The position numbers were made by a program, and so were the translations under genes. Below the pieces are notes generated by a model. It saw nothing but the letters and a program-made list of their open reading frames with translations, was not told the DNA's origin and searched no databases. From Pseudomonas citrullilanati (GTDB taxonomy: Bacteria; Pseudomonadota; Gammaproteobacteria; Pseudomonadales; Pseudomonadaceae), in NCBI RefSeq assembly GCF_030580855.1, contig NZ_JAUQOP010000015.1, positions 1-64,000 of the forward strand: DNA of 64,000 nt, given 5' to 3'. This document shows, piece after piece, positions 12,286-25,840 of the stretch. Within the stretch, counting starts at the first letter, position 1, and each line of letters opens with the position of its first letter.

Positions 12286-13367
12286 TGCTGCTGCTGCTAG
12301 CGGAGTACCTGCAACAGTTCTACAAAGGCTTCGCGGTCTTCCAGTACCTGACCCTGCGCGGGATCCTGGGTGTGCTGACCGCGTTGTCGTTGTCGCTGTT
12401 CCTGGGCCCGTGGATGATCCGCACCTTGCAGAACCTGCAGATCGGCCAGTCGGTGCGTAACGACGGCCCGCAATCGCACCTGTCCAAATCCGGCACCCCG
12501 ACCATGGGCGGCGCGCTGATCCTGTCGTCCATCGGCATCAGTACCTTGCTCTGGGCCGACCTGGCGAACCGCTACGTCTGGGTCGTGCTGCTGGTGACCC
12601 TGTTCTTCGGTGCCATCGGCTGGGTCGACGACTACCGCAAGGTCATCGAGAAGAATTCCCGTGGGTTGCCCAGCCGCTGGAAGTATTTCTGGCAATCGGT
12701 GTTCGGCCTCGGCGCTGCGATCTTCCTGTACATGACCGCCGCCTCGCCGGTGGAAACCACCCTGATCCTGCCGATGCTCAAGGACTACAGCATTCCGTTG
12801 GGCGCGGGCTTCATCGTGCTGACCTACCTGGTCATCGTCGGTTCGAGCAACGCGGTCAACCTCACCGACGGCCTCGATGGCCTGGCGATCATGCCGACGG
12901 TGATGGTCGGCGGCGCGCTGGGGATTTTCTGCTACCTGTCGGGTAACGTGAAATTCGCCGAATACCTGTTGATCCCGTATGTACCGGGGGCGGGCGAGCT
13001 CATCGTGTTCTGCGGCGCGCTGATCGGTGCCGGGCTGGGCTTCCTGTGGTTCAACACCTATCCGGCGCAAGTCTTCATGGGCGACGTCGGCGCGCTGGCC
13101 CTGGGCGCGGCCCTGGGCACCATCGCCGTCATCGTCCGCCAGGAAATCGTCCTGTTCATCATGGGCGGGGTGTTCGTGATGGAAACCCTGTCAGTCGTCA
13201 TTCAGGTGGCGTCGTTTAAATTGACCGGCCGCCGCGTATTCCGCATGGCGCCGATCCACCACCACTTTGAACTCAAGGGCTGGCCCGAGCCACGCGTGAT
13301 CGTCCGCTTCTGGATCATCACCGTGATCCTGGTGCTGATCGGCCTTGCCACCCTGAAACTGAGGTAG
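12285..13367 (+). CDS. mraY: Phospho-MurNAc-pentapeptide transferase MraY
   Basis: A 360-residue polytopic membrane enzyme that moves phospho-MurNAc-pentapeptide onto undecaprenyl phosphate, giving lipid I. About ten hydrophobic segments are seen. Catalytic motifs: GWVDDYRKV (Asp pair), [14 protein letters not shown], and [14 protein letters not shown] (the His-rich loop). The ATG at 12285 gives exactly the family length of 360; a longer frame starting at 12258 would read into murF and is not needed. Confidence 0.96.
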   Translation: MLLLLAEYLQQFYKGFAVFQYLTLRGILGVLTALSLSLFLGPWMIRTLQNLQIGQSVRNDGPQSHLSKSGTPTMGGALILSSIGISTLLWADLANRYVWVVLLVTLFFGAIGWVDDYRKVIEKNSRGLPSRWKYFWQSVFGLGAAIFLYMTAASPVETTLILPMLKDYSIPLGAGFIVLTYLVIVGSSNAVNLTDGLDGLAIMPTVMVGGALGIFCYLSGNVKFAEYLLIPYVPGAGELIVFCGALIGAGLGFLWFNTYPAQVFMGDVGALALGAALGTIAVIVRQEIVLFIMGGVFVMETLSVVIQVASFKLTGRRVFRMAPIHHHFELKGWPEPRVIVRFWIITVILVLIGLATLKLR

Positions 13368-13372
13368 AACGA

Positions 13373-14719
13373 GTGTCCCTGATCGCTTCCGACCACTTCC
13401 GCATCATTGTCGGCCTCGGCAAGAGCGGCATGTCCCTGGTTCGCTTCCTGGCGAACCGGGGCGTGTCGTTCGCCGTGGCCGATACGCGGGAAAATCCACC
13501 GGAACTGGCCACGCTACGGCGTGACTATCCGCAGGTGGACGTGCGTTGTGGCGACCTGGACGTCGAGTTCCTGTGCCGTGCCGACGAGCTCTACGTGAGC
13601 CCCGGCCTGGCCCTGGCGACCCCGGCCCTGCAAGCGGCCGCGGCCCGCGGGGTGAAGCTGTCCGGTGACATCGAGTTGTTCGCGCGCAACGCCAAGGCGC
13701 CGATCATCGCCATCAGCGGTTCCAATGCGAAAAGCACCGTGACCACCCTGGTGGGTGAAATGGCCGCGGCAGCCGGCAAGCGGGTCGCCGTGGGCGGCAA
13801 CCTCGGTACGCCGGCACTGGACCTGCTCAACGACGACGTCGAGCTGTACGTGATGGAGCTGTCCAGCTTCCAGCTCGAAACCACCGACCATCTTGGCGCC
13901 GAAGTGGCCACCGTGCTCAACATCAGCGAAGACCATATGGACCGCTACAGCGGCCTGCCGGCGTATCACCTGGCCAAGCACCGGATCTTCCGCGGTGCCC
14001 GGCAAGTGGTGTTCAACCGCCAGGACGCCCTGACCCGTCCATTGCTCGGCGAAGGCCAGCCGTGCTGGTCGTTCGGCCTGGGCGTACCGGATTTCAAAGG
14101 CTTCGGGTTGCGTGAAGAGAACGGCGAGAAATACCTGGCCTTCGAATTCCAGAACCTGATGCCGGTGCGCGAGCTCAAGATCCGCGGCGCCCATAACCAG
14201 GCCAATGCCCTGGCCGCCCTGGCCCTCGGGCATGCCGTCGGCCTGCCGTTCGACGCCATGCTCTCGGCCCTGCGCACCTTCGCCGGGCTGGAGCACCGTT
14301 GCCAGTGGGTGCGCGACCTGGATGGCGTGGCCTGGTACAACGATTCCAAGGCGACCAACGTCGGTGCCGCCCTGGCGGCGATCGAAGGGCTGGGGGCGGA
14401 CATCGAAGGCCGGCTCGTGCTGATCGCCGGTGGCGACGGCAAGGGCGCCGACTTCAAGGACCTGCGCGATCCAGTGGCGGCCAACTGCCGCGCCGTGGTG
14501 CTGATGGGCCGCGACCGTGAATTGATCGCCCAGGCGCTCGGCGACGCCGTGCCGCTGGTTCGCGTCGCTTCCCTCGACGAAGCGGTGCAGCAGTGCCGCG
14601 CCCTCGCGCAAGCGGGCGACGCCGTGCTGCTGTCGCCGGCCTGTGCCAGTTTCGACATGTTCAAGAACTACGAAGAGCGCGGGCAGTTGTTCGCCCGGGC
14701 CGTGGAGGACTTGGCATGA
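13373..14719 (+). CDS. murD: UDP-MurNAc-L-alanine:D-glutamate ligase MurD
   Basis: A 448-residue cytoplasmic ligase that adds D-glutamate to UDP-MurNAc-L-alanine. The N-terminal Rossmann region starts VGLGKSGMSLVRFL; the ATP loop is ISGSNAKSTVTT, and the middle domain has ISEDHMDRY and YNDSKATNVGAA, all typical of MurD. The start is GTG 13373 with GAGGTAG at 13361. It overlaps ftsW by four bases. Confidence 0.95.
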   Translation: MSLIASDHFRIIVGLGKSGMSLVRFLANRGVSFAVADTRENPPELATLRRDYPQVDVRCGDLDVEFLCRADELYVSPGLALATPALQAAAARGVKLSGDIELFARNAKAPIIAISGSNAKSTVTTLVGEMAAAAGKRVAVGGNLGTPALDLLNDDVELYVMELSSFQLETTDHLGAEVATVLNISEDHMDRYSGLPAYHLAKHRIFRGARQVVFNRQDALTRPLLGEGQPCWSFGLGVPDFKGFGLREENGEKYLAFEFQNLMPVRELKIRGAHNQANALAALALGHAVGLPFDAMLSALRTFAGLEHRCQWVRDLDGVAWYNDSKATNVGAALAAIEGLGADIEGRLVLIAGGDGKGADFKDLRDPVAANCRAVVLMGRDRELIAQALGDAVPLVRVASLDEAVQQCRALAQAGDAVLLSPACASFDMFKNYEERGQLFARAVEDLA

Positions 14720-15933
14720 GCCTGATGAACGTCATCAAGCCGTACCCGTCGCCGCTGATCACCGGGCGTGGCATCGACCTGGATTTCCCGATGCTCGCCG
14801 GTTGCCTCGCCCTGCTGGGCCTGGGCCTGGTGATGATCACCTCGGCTTCCTCGGAAGTGGCGGCGGTGCAATCGGGCAACACGCTCTACCACATGATTCG
14901 CCACCTGGTTTACCTGGTGATCGGCCTCGGCGCGTGCGTGGTCACCATGATGGTGCCGATCGCCACCTGGCAACGCTTGGGCTGGATGATGCTGCTGGGC
15001 GCCTTCGGCCTGTTGGTGATGGTGCTGGTGCCGGGCGTTGGCCGCGAAGTCAACGGTTCGATGCGCTGGATCGGCTTCAGCTTCTTCAACGTGCAGCCTT
15101 CGGAAATCGCCAAGGTCTTCGTGGTGCTCTTCCTCGCCGGTTACCTGGTGCGTCGGCAAAAGGAAGTGCGCGAGAGCTGGATGGGGTTCTTCAAGCCATT
15201 CATCGTGTTGCTGCCGATGGCCGGCCTGCTGTTGATGGAGCCGGACTTCGGCGCCACCGTGGTGATGATGGGCGCGGCGGCGGCGATGTTGTTCCTTGGC
15301 GGCGTCGGGCTGTTCCGCTTCATCCTGATGGTGGCGCTGGCGGTGGCGGCCGTGACCGTGCTGGTGCAGGCGCAGCCCTACCGGATGGCGCGACTGATTA
15401 CCTTCACCGATCCGTGGGCCGACCAGTTCGGTTCCGGCTATCAATTGACCCAGGCGCTGATCGCCTTTGGCCGTGGCGAATGGCTGGGCGTGGGCCTGGG
15501 CAACAGCGTGCAGAAGCAGTTCTACCTGCCGGAAGCCCACACCGACTTCGTGTTCTCGGTCCTCGCCGAAGAACTGGGCGTGGTCGGTTCGCTGTGCACC
15601 GTGGCGCTGTTCGTCTTCGTGTGCGTGCGCGGCATGTACATCGGCCTGTGGGCCGAGAAAGCCAAGCAGTTCTTTGCCGCCTACGTGGCGTATGGCCTGT
15701 CGTTCCTGTGGATCGGCCAGTTCCTGATCAACATCGGCGTGAACGTCGGCCTGCTGCCGACCAAGGGCCTGACCCTGCCGTTCCTCAGCTATGGCGGCAG
15801 TTCCCTGGTGATCTGCTGCGCCTGCCTGGGCTTGCTGCTGCGCATCGAATGGGAGAGCCGGACCCACCTGGGCAGCGAAGAGATGGAGTTCCACGAGAGT
15901 GACTTCGCCGAGGAGCCGACCCATGGGCGCTAA
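14716..15933 (+). CDS. ftsW: Septal lipid II polymerase FtsW (SEDS family)
   Basis: A 405-residue SEDS-family membrane protein with about ten hydrophobic segments. FtsW is the glycosyltransferase that polymerises lipid II at the septum together with FtsI. Family motifs seen: GSMRWIGFSFFNVQPSE, LLLMEPDFGAT and the late LTLPFLSYGGSSL. ATG 14716 overlaps the murD stop (ATGA); an earlier in-frame ATG at 14593 lies deep inside murD and would add residues with no membrane character. The 3' end overlaps murG by 11 bases. Confidence 0.95.
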   Translation: MSLMNVIKPYPSPLITGRGIDLDFPMLAGCLALLGLGLVMITSASSEVAAVQSGNTLYHMIRHLVYLVIGLGACVVTMMVPIATWQRLGWMMLLGAFGLLVMVLVPGVGREVNGSMRWIGFSFFNVQPSEIAKVFVVLFLAGYLVRRQKEVRESWMGFFKPFIVLLPMAGLLLMEPDFGATVVMMGAAAAMLFLGGVGLFRFILMVALAVAAVTVLVQAQPYRMARLITFTDPWADQFGSGYQLTQALIAFGRGEWLGVGLGNSVQKQFYLPEAHTDFVFSVLAEELGVVGSLCTVALFVFVCVRGMYIGLWAEKAKQFFAAYVAYGLSFLWIGQFLINIGVNVGLLPTKGLTLPFLSYGGSSLVICCACLGLLLRIEWESRTHLGSEEMEFHESDFAEEPTHGR

Positions 15934-16985
15934 CGTGCTGATCATGGCGGGCGGTACCGGCGGGCATGTTTTCCCGGCGCTGGCCTGCGCACGCGAGTTC
16001 CAGGCGCGCGGCTACACCGTGCACTGGCTGGGCACGCCACGGGGCATCGAGAACGAACTGGTGCCCGGCGCTGGCCTGGAGCTGCACCGGATCAACGCCA
16101 GCGGCCTGCGGGGCAAGGGCAAGTTGTCGTTGCTCAAGGCGCCGCTGATGCTGCTCAAGTCGGTCTGGCAGGCGCGGGCGATCATTCGTCGGTTGCGGCC
16201 GGTCTGCGTGGTCGGGTTTGGCGGTTATGTGACCGGCCCCGGAGGCGTCGCGGCCAAACTGGCCGGCGTGCCGGTGATCGTTCACGAGCAGAACGCCGTG
16301 GCCGGTACCGCCAATCGGTTACTGGTGCCGTTGGCCGCCCGGGTCTGTGAAGCGTTTCCCGACACCTTTACCCTGTCGGGCAGCCGCCGCACCACCGGGA
16401 ATCCGGTGCGTACCGAGCTGTTTCTCGATACACCGCGCCCAGCCCTGGCTGGACGCAAGGCGCGCTTGCTGGTCCTGGGCGGAAGCCTGGGGGCCGAGCC
16501 GTTGAACAAACTGCTGCCCGAAGCCTTGTCCCAGGTCGCCCCCGACCTGCGTCCGGAAGTGTTTCACCAGGCCGGCAAAAACCACGATGAAGTGACTGCC
16601 GAGCGCTACCGCGCCGCTGGCGTCGAGGCGCAGGTGCAGCCGTTCATCAAAGACATGGCCCAAGCCTATGGCTGGGCCGACCTGGTGATCTGCCGCGCAG
16701 GCGCGTTGACCATCAGCGAACTGGCTGCCGCCGGTCTGCCCTCGATGCTGGTGCCCTTGCCCCACGCCATCGATGACCACCAGACCCGCAACGCCGATTA
16801 TTTGGCCCGTGAAGGCGCTGCCTTCCTGATGCCGCAAAGAACGACTGGCGCCGCGGATCTTGCCGCCCGCCTGACAGAGGTTTTGATGCAGCCGCAACGA
16901 CTAGAAGACATGGCCCGCGCCGCGCGCCGCCTGGCCAAACCCGATGCCACGGCCCAAGTGGTCGACACCTGCCTGGAGGTGGCCC

Positions 16986-16993
<8 letters not shown>
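15923..16993 (+). CDS. murG: UDP-GlcNAc transferase MurG (lipid II synthase)
   Basis: A 356-residue GT28 glycosyltransferase of the inner-membrane inner face that adds GlcNAc to lipid I to make lipid II. The N-terminal G-loop is [26 protein letters not shown], the second G-loop [13 protein letters not shown], and the UDP-sugar-binding [18 protein letters not shown] are all present. The start at ATG 15923 gives the family N-terminus, with 11 bases shared with ftsW; it overlaps murC by eight bases. Confidence 0.96.
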
Positions 16994-19408
<2,415 letters not shown>

Positions 19409-19411
19409 GCC

Positions 19412-20278
19412 ATGCAAGGCGCATCGCTTCGTCATCAGCCATCCGCACCCGGTCGCAAGCCGGTGCCGCGGGGTGCCAGCCGCATGGTGGCCAAGGAGCC
19501 GATGTCGGCGCGCTTGCCGAAAGCCAACTTTGGTTTTCTCAAGAGCCTGTTCTGGCCGGTGCTGCTGGTGGTGCTGGGGTTTGGTACGTACGAAGGGGCG
19601 CAGCGGCTGTTGCCGTATGCGGACCGGCCGATCGCCCGGATCAACGTCCAGGGCGACCTGAGCTACATCAGCCAGCAGGCGGTGCAGCAGCGGATCGCGC
19701 CGTTCGTGGCGTCGAGCTTCTTCACCATCGACCTGGCGGGCATGCGCACGGAACTGGAGCAGATGCCCTGGATCGCCCATGCCGAAGTCCGGCGCGTGTG
19801 GCCCGACCAGGTGTCGATCCGCCTGGAAGAACAGCTGCCGGTGGCCCGTTGGGGCGACGAGTCGCTGCTGAACAACCAGGGCCAGGCGTTCACGCCGCGG
19901 GAATTGGCCAACTATGAACATTTGCCCCAGCTGTTCGGTCCACAAAGGGCCCAGCAGCAAGTGATGCAGCAGTACCAGGTGTTGAGCCAGATGTTGCGGC
20001 CGCTGGGCTTCTCCATCGCACGCCTGGAGTTGCGTGAGCGCGGCAGCTGGTTCCTGACCACGGGCGCGGGCAGCTCGGGGCCGGGCATCGAGCTGCTGCT
20101 CGGTCGCGGCAACCTGGTGGAAAAGATGCGCCGCTTCATTGCCATCTATGACAAGACGCTCAAAGAACAGATTACGAACATTGCGCGCATCGATCTGCGC
20201 TACGCCAACGGCCTCGCTGTTGGCTGGCGGGAACCGGTAGCGCCGACGACGGCCGAACCCGCCGTCGCGAAGAATTAA
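19412..20278 (+). CDS. ftsQ: Cell division protein FtsQ
   Basis: A 288-residue bitopic divisome protein. The N-terminal tail of about 45 residues is basic, then one membrane segment (about 47-64), a POTRA domain beginning [15 protein letters not shown], and the FtsQ/DivIB periplasmic domain ending in the conserved [17 protein letters not shown] strand (here [13 protein letters not shown]). It recruits FtsL-FtsB to the septum. AGAGG lies just before the start, overlapping the end of ddlB. Confidence 0.93.
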   Translation: MQGASLRHQPSAPGRKPVPRGASRMVAKEPMSARLPKANFGFLKSLFWPVLLVVLGFGTYEGAQRLLPYADRPIARINVQGDLSYISQQAVQQRIAPFVASSFFTIDLAGMRTELEQMPWIAHAEVRRVWPDQVSIRLEEQLPVARWGDESLLNNQGQAFTPRELANYEHLPQLFGPQRAQQQVMQQYQVLSQMLRPLGFSIARLELRERGSWFLTTGAGSSGPGIELLLGRGNLVEKMRRFIAIYDKTLKEQITNIARIDLRYANGLAVGWREPVAPTTAEPAVAKN

Positions 20279-20293
20279 GAAGAGGCAGGACCC

Positions 20294-21553
20294 ATGGCAA
20301 ACGTGCAAAGCGGAAAAATGATCGTCGGTCTGGATATCGGCACTTCCAAGGTGGTAGCGCTGGTAGGCGAGGTCGCGGACGACGGCACGCTGGTCATCGT
20401 CGGGATCGGTACCCACCCGTCCCGTGGCTTGAAGAAAGGCGTGGTGGTGAACATCGAGTCCACCGTGCAATCGATCCAGCGCGCCATCGAGGAAGCGCAG
20501 CTGATGGCCGGTTGCCGGATCCACTCGGCGTTCGTCGGCGTGGCGGGCAATCACATCCGCAGCCTGAACTCCCACGGCATCGTCGCGATTCGTGATCGTG
20601 AAGTCAGCTCCGCCGACCTCGAGCGCGTGCTCGACGCGGCCCAGGCCGTGGCGATCCCGGCCGACCAGCGGGTGCTGCACACCCTGCCGCAGGACTACGT
20701 GATCGATAACCAGGAAGGCGTCCGCGAGCCCCTGGGCATGTCCGGCGTGCGCCTGGAAGCCAAGGTCCACGTGGTCACCTGCGCGGTGAATGCGGCGCAG
20801 AACATCGAGAAATGCGTGCGCCGTTGCGGCCTGGAAATCGACGACATCATCCTCGAGCAACTGGCCTCGGCCTACTCGGTGCTGACCGACGACGAAAAAG
20901 AGCTGGGCGTGTGCCTGGTGGACATCGGTGGCGGCACCACCGACATCGCGATCTTCACCGAAGGCGCCATCCGCCACACCGCGGTGATCCCGATTGCCGG
21001 CGACCAGGTGACCAACGACATCGCCATGGCGTTGCGCACCCCGACCCAGTACGCCGAGGAAATCAAGATTCGCTACGCCTGCGCCCTGGCGAAACTGGCC
21101 GGCGCCGGTGAAACCATCAAGGTGCCAAGCGTCGGCGACCGTCCGCCGCGCGAGCTGTCCCGCCAGGCCCTGGCCGAAGTGGTCGAGCCGCGCTACGACG
21201 AACTGTTCACACTGATCCAGGCCGAACTGCGCCGCAGCGGCTACGAAGACCTGATCCCGGCCGGCATCGTGCTGACCGGCGGGACATCGAAGATGGAAGG
21301 TGCGGTCGAACTGGCCGAGGAAATCTTCCACATGCCGGTGCGCCTGGGCGTGCCCCATGGCGTCAAGGGCCTGGATGACGTGGTGCGCAACCCGATCTAT
21401 TCCACCGGCGTGGGCCTGCTGATGTACGGCCTGCAGAAACAGTCCGATGGCATCTCGTTCTCGGGCATCGGCAGCCGCGACAGCTACAGCAACGACGAGC
21501 CGAAGGCACCGCTCCTGGAGCGCTTGCAGGCTTGGGTAAAAGGCAATTTCTGA
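20294..21553 (+). CDS. ftsA: Cell division protein FtsA
   Basis: A 419-residue actin-like protein that tethers FtsZ to the membrane and passes signals to the divisome. The nucleotide-binding motifs are clear: VGLDIGTSKVVALVGE, LVDIGGGTTDIAIF and GIVLTGGTSKMEG. The C-terminus ends in a short amphipathic helix (LLERLQAWVKGNF), the membrane-targeting sequence. It starts 15 bases after ftsQ. A 100-bp gap follows, the longest inside the cluster before lpxC, and could hold an extra ftsZ promoter, although I see no clear one. Confidence 0.95.
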   Translation: MANVQSGKMIVGLDIGTSKVVALVGEVADDGTLVIVGIGTHPSRGLKKGVVVNIESTVQSIQRAIEEAQLMAGCRIHSAFVGVAGNHIRSLNSHGIVAIRDREVSSADLERVLDAAQAVAIPADQRVLHTLPQDYVIDNQEGVREPLGMSGVRLEAKVHVVTCAVNAAQNIEKCVRRCGLEIDDIILEQLASAYSVLTDDEKELGVCLVDIGGGTTDIAIFTEGAIRHTAVIPIAGDQVTNDIAMALRTPTQYAEEIKIRYACALAKLAGAGETIKVPSVGDRPPRELSRQALAEVVEPRYDELFTLIQAELRRSGYEDLIPAGIVLTGGTSKMEGAVELAEEIFHMPVRLGVPHGVKGLDDVVRNPIYSTGVGLLMYGLQKQSDGISFSGIGSRDSYSNDEPKAPLLERLQAWVKGNF

Positions 21554-21653
21554 TTCAGGTTTCAAGCTTCAGGGGACGGGTTTCAGGCCCGGCTCCGGAA
21601 GACGGCAGCAAACGCAGTAGGCGAAAAAACTAGAGAATGAAAGGAGAGGGAAA

Positions 21654-22847
21654 ATGTTCGAACTCGTAGACAACATCCCCGCTAGCCCGGTTATCAAGGT
21701 AATCGGTGTCGGCGGTGGCGGCGGCAACGCTGTCAACCACATGGTCAAGAGCAACATCGAAGGCGTCGAATTCATCTGCGCCAACACCGATGCTCAAGCG
21801 CTGAAGAACATTGGCGCGCGGACCATCCTGCAACTGGGCACCGGCGTGACCAAGGGCCTGGGTGCCGGCGCGAATCCCGAGGTTGGCCGTCAGGCTGCCC
21901 TGGAAGACCGCGAGCGCATCGCTGAAGTCCTGGCGGGCACCAACATGGTGTTCATCACCACCGGCATGGGCGGCGGTACCGGTACCGGTGCAGCCCCGAT
22001 CATTGCCGAAGTGGCCAAGGAAATGGGCATCCTCACCGTCGCCGTGGTGACCCGTCCGTTCCCGTTCGAAGGCCGCAAGCGCATGCAGATCGCCGACGAA
22101 GGCATCCGCGCGCTGAGCGACAGCGTCGACTCGTTGATCACCATCCCCAACGAGAAACTGCTGACCATCCTGGGTAAAGATGCCAGCCTGCTGTCGGCGT
22201 TCGCCAAGGCCGACGACGTACTGGCCGGTGCCGTTCGCGGTATCTCCGACATCATCAAGCGTCCAGGCATGATCAACGTCGACTTCGCCGACGTACGCAC
22301 CGTGATGTCCGAAATGGGCATGGCGATGATGGGCACTGGCTGCGCCAGCGGTCCGAACCGTGCACGCGAAGCCACCGAAGCGGCCATCCGCAACCCGCTG
22401 CTCGAAGACGTCAACCTGCAGGGCGCCCGCGGCATCCTGGTGAACATCACCGCCGGTCCCGACCTGTCCCTGGGCGAGTACTCCGACGTGGGTAGCATCA
22501 TCGAAGCCTTCGCCTCCGACCACGCCATGGTCAAGGTCGGCACGGTGATCGATCCGGACATGCGCGACGAGCTGCACGTGACCGTGGTTGCCACCGGCCT
22601 GGGCGCGAAAATCGAGAAGCCGATGAAGGTGATCGACAACACCGTCCAGACCACCATGGCCTCCCAGCCACAGCAACAGGCCCCCGTTCGTCAGGAACAG
22701 CCTGCGGTGAACTACCGTGACCTGGACCGTCCGACCGTCATGCGCAACCAGGCCCAGGCCGGTGCCGCGACTGCCGCGAAGATGAATCCGCAAGACGATC
22801 TGGATTACCTGGACATCCCGGCATTCCTGCGTCGTCAGGCCGATTGA
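21654..22847 (+). CDS. ftsZ: Cell division GTPase FtsZ
   Basis: A 397-residue tubulin-like GTPase that forms the Z ring. The GTP-binding signature GGGTGTGAAP is present, as is the T7 loop with the catalytic NVDFADVRTVM. A variable linker rich in Q/P/A follows, then the conserved C-terminal peptide DDLDYLDIPAFLRRQ, which binds FtsA, ZipA and others. The Shine-Dalgarno AGGAG (21642-21646) is strong and seven bases from the ATG, consistent with high synthesis. Confidence 0.97.
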   Translation: MFELVDNIPASPVIKVIGVGGGGGNAVNHMVKSNIEGVEFICANTDAQALKNIGARTILQLGTGVTKGLGAGANPEVGRQAALEDRERIAEVLAGTNMVFITTGMGGGTGTGAAPIIAEVAKEMGILTVAVVTRPFPFEGRKRMQIADEGIRALSDSVDSLITIPNEKLLTILGKDASLLSAFAKADDVLAGAVRGISDIIKRPGMINVDFADVRTVMSEMGMAMMGTGCASGPNRAREATEAAIRNPLLEDVNLQGARGILVNITAGPDLSLGEYSDVGSIIEAFASDHAMVKVGTVIDPDMRDELHVTVVATGLGAKIEKPMKVIDNTVQTTMASQPQQQAPVRQEQPAVNYRDLDRPTVMRNQAQAGAATAAKMNPQDDLDYLDIPAFLRRQAD

Positions 22848-22923
22848 TGAAATGTATCAGGGGGATACGGGTGATTGGTGTTCAGCAAAGGTCTGGTCTG
22901 CTATCATCGCCAGCCTTTGTTGA

Positions 22924-23871
<948 letters not shown>

Positions 23872-23892
23872 GCAAAAACCTCTCTAGTTTTT

Positions 23893-23920
23893 AAAGGCTG
23901 CCTTCGGGTGGCCTTTTTTT
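23893..23920 (+). terminator. Rho-independent terminator of the dcw-lpxC cluster
   Basis: AAAGGCTGCC (23893-23902), TTCG tetraloop, then GGTGGCCTTT (23907-23916) with two G-U pairs, continuing in a T run to 23920. It is the best intrinsic terminator in the window and marks the end of the plus-strand cluster. Confidence 0.85.
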
Positions 23921-23964
23921 ATGGCGGGTCATTTATCCGGGGGGAGCGTCTGTGGCGACCGCTT

Positions 23965-24098
23965 TTGTGGCGAGGGGATTTATCCCCGCTGGACTGCGCA
24001 GCAGGCCCAAGGCAATCAACTCAATCTATCTGATGCAGCGCGTGGTCAGGGTTTAGGGCCGCTTCGCAGCCCAACGGGGATAAATCCCCTCGCCACAA
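23965..24098. repeat. Large near-perfect palindrome of the GTGGCGAGGGGA type
   Basis: The 28-bp arms 23965-23992 and 24071-24098 differ at one position; GTGGCGAGGGGATTTATCCC is their core. Further pairing is possible outward (CCGC/GCGG) and inward (GCAGCAGGCCC with GGGCCGCTTCGC), so the whole could fold as one long hairpin. Each arm also contains its own GGGGATTTATCCCC palindrome. It differs from the GTGGGAGC REP family elsewhere in the window and lies between the tails of lpxC and the diguanylate cyclase gene. Confidence 0.8.
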
Positions 24099-24123
24099 GG
24101 AGCGGCCCTGCGGCGATGGGGTG

Positions 24124-25620
24124 CTACATGGCGCAAACGACCCGGTTGCGCCCGCTGGCCTTGGCCTGGTACAGCGCCTTGTCAGCGGCGACCAGCAGTT
24201 GTTCGAGGTTGCCATACGGCCCTTTTGCCCACGTGGCGATGCCGATGCTGACGGTCATCGGGGCGTCTCCTGGAACGGCAGGGGGCAGTTGTTCCACCGC
24301 CTGGCGAATGTTCTGGGCCATGGAGAAGGCGCCGGCGGTGGCGGTTTCCGGCACCACGACCGCGAACTCTTCGCCGCCGTAGCGCGCGGCGAGGTCGGCG
24401 GGGCGGCGTACGTGTTCATTGATGAGCCGCGCCAAGGCCCGCAGCGCTTCGTCACCGCCCTGATGACCGTGGCGATCGTTGTAGGCCTTGAAGTGGTCGG
24501 CATCGATCATCATGATCGACAGCGGCTGGCCCGAGCGCTGGGAGCGCAGCCATTCCTGTTGCAGCTTCACGTCCAGGGCCCGACGGTTGGCCAGGCCGGT
24601 GAGGGCATCGATCGACGCCAGTTGCTCCAGGTTTCGCTCCGCCCGGTGGCGGCGCCTCAATTCGCGGCGCAGCAACCAGGTGAGCCAGAGCAGCGCGATG
24701 CACAATGCGCCGGTCGCGCCGCTGACCATCAACGCCGTGCGTTTCCACGAGGCGAAGACTTCGTGGGAAGACAGCGCGACCACAACAATCAAGGGCAAGT
24801 TGCCCACTTGGGAAAAGGTGTACAGGCGCGTGGTCTGGTCGACGCTGGACACGCTGGTGAAACTGCCGTTGCCTTCCTTGAGGATGCGCACGAAATTCGG
24901 CCGGTTGCTGAAGTCCTTGCCGATCATGTCGTCGGCCAGGGGCGGTTCCTGGGCCAGCAGAATCCCGTCGCGGCTGACCAGGTTCACCGTACCGCCATGG
25001 CCGATGTTCAGGCTCTTGAACAACTGGCTGAAGTAGTTCAAGCGCATCGCGGCCTCGGCCACGCCCATGAACCCACCCTGTTCGTCGTTCAATCGATAGC
25101 TGAAGCTGATGCGCCAATCCTGGGCGGCGCTCCTTGAGCGAAACGGGCGGCTGATCATCATGCCTAGGCTCGGGTCCTCGAGGTGGGCGCGGAAATACTC
25201 CCGGTCGGCGTAGTTGCCCTGGCGCGGCGTGACCGAGGCGGAGTCGGCGATCACGTCGCCGCGCTTGTCGAGCAGCAGGATGTCGCCTTTGTAGGGGGCG
25301 GCGGTGGCACGGTCGAACAGGGCCAGGTGACGAATCGCCGGCGACACCCCGACGAGGTCATCGCGCTTGGCAGTGGCGATCAAGCCTTGCAGCGATAGGT
25401 CGTAGAGTTCGACGTTGCGCAGCACGTCGGCATCGATCAGTTGCACGATGTTGCTGGCCGCACGCGTTGCGGCCAGTTGTGCGCTGGTGTGTTCGCGAAT
25501 CAGCAGGAACGTCACGATGGCCAGGATGGCGGTGACCACCAGCGAGCTGGCGAAAACGAGGGCCCGTTCCGAGCGTATCGAAAACAGGGTATTGCCGGGT
25601 ATCGCACTGCTCGTGCTCAT
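24124..25620 (-). CDS. Membrane diguanylate cyclase with extracytoplasmic PDC/dCACHE sensor
   Basis: A 498-residue protein predicted to make c-di-GMP from GTP. Layout: membrane segment about 20-42; periplasmic sensor of about 240 residues (PDC/CACHE-like, with DKRGDVIADS and SRDGILLAQEP strands); second membrane segment about 297-317; GGDEF domain from about 330. The catalytic motif is RYGGEEF (415-419). An allosteric I-site RPAD (406-409) sits the canonical five residues before it, so product inhibition is expected. The start at 25620 gives MSTSSAIPG; the longer frame to 25740 lacks support. The ligand is unknown. c-di-GMP activates Alg44, so a link with the alginate operon is possible but unproven. 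Confidence 0.9.
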   Translation of the reverse strand: MSTSSAIPGNTLFSIRSERALVFASSLVVTAILAIVTFLLIREHTSAQLAATRAASNIVQLIDADVLRNVELYDLSLQGLIATAKRDDLVGVSPAIRHLALFDRATAAPYKGDILLLDKRGDVIADSASVTPRQGNYADREYFRAHLEDPSLGMMISRPFRSRSAAQDWRISFSYRLNDEQGGFMGVAEAAMRLNYFSQLFKSLNIGHGGTVNLVSRDGILLAQEPPLADDMIGKDFSNRPNFVRILKEGNGSFTSVSSVDQTTRLYTFSQVGNLPLIVVVALSSHEVFASWKRTALMVSGATGALCIALLWLTWLLRRELRRRHRAERNLEQLASIDALTGLANRRALDVKLQQEWLRSQRSGQPLSIMMIDADHFKAYNDRHGHQGGDEALRALARLINEHVRRPADLAARYGGEEFAVVVPETATAGAFSMAQNIRQAVEQLPPAVPGDAPMTVSIGIATWAKGPYGNLEQLLVAADKALYQAKASGRNRVVCAM

Positions 25621-25840
25621 GGTTCCAATGTCTGCATGGTCTGTGGCGGGGATCCATCCCAAAGGGCACGCGGCTGGCCAACGGAGCGGATGCTGGCCTT
25701 TTGCTGATTGTGCTTGGATCGGAGAGGGCGGGCAATCCATCTCTGCGCTGTCACCCTCGGTCCGCGATCATCCGATTCTGATTCAGTTGCCTTTCGCCCA
25801 GCATTCAAAGGGAAAACGTTCGTCCGATCTGCACAGGGCG

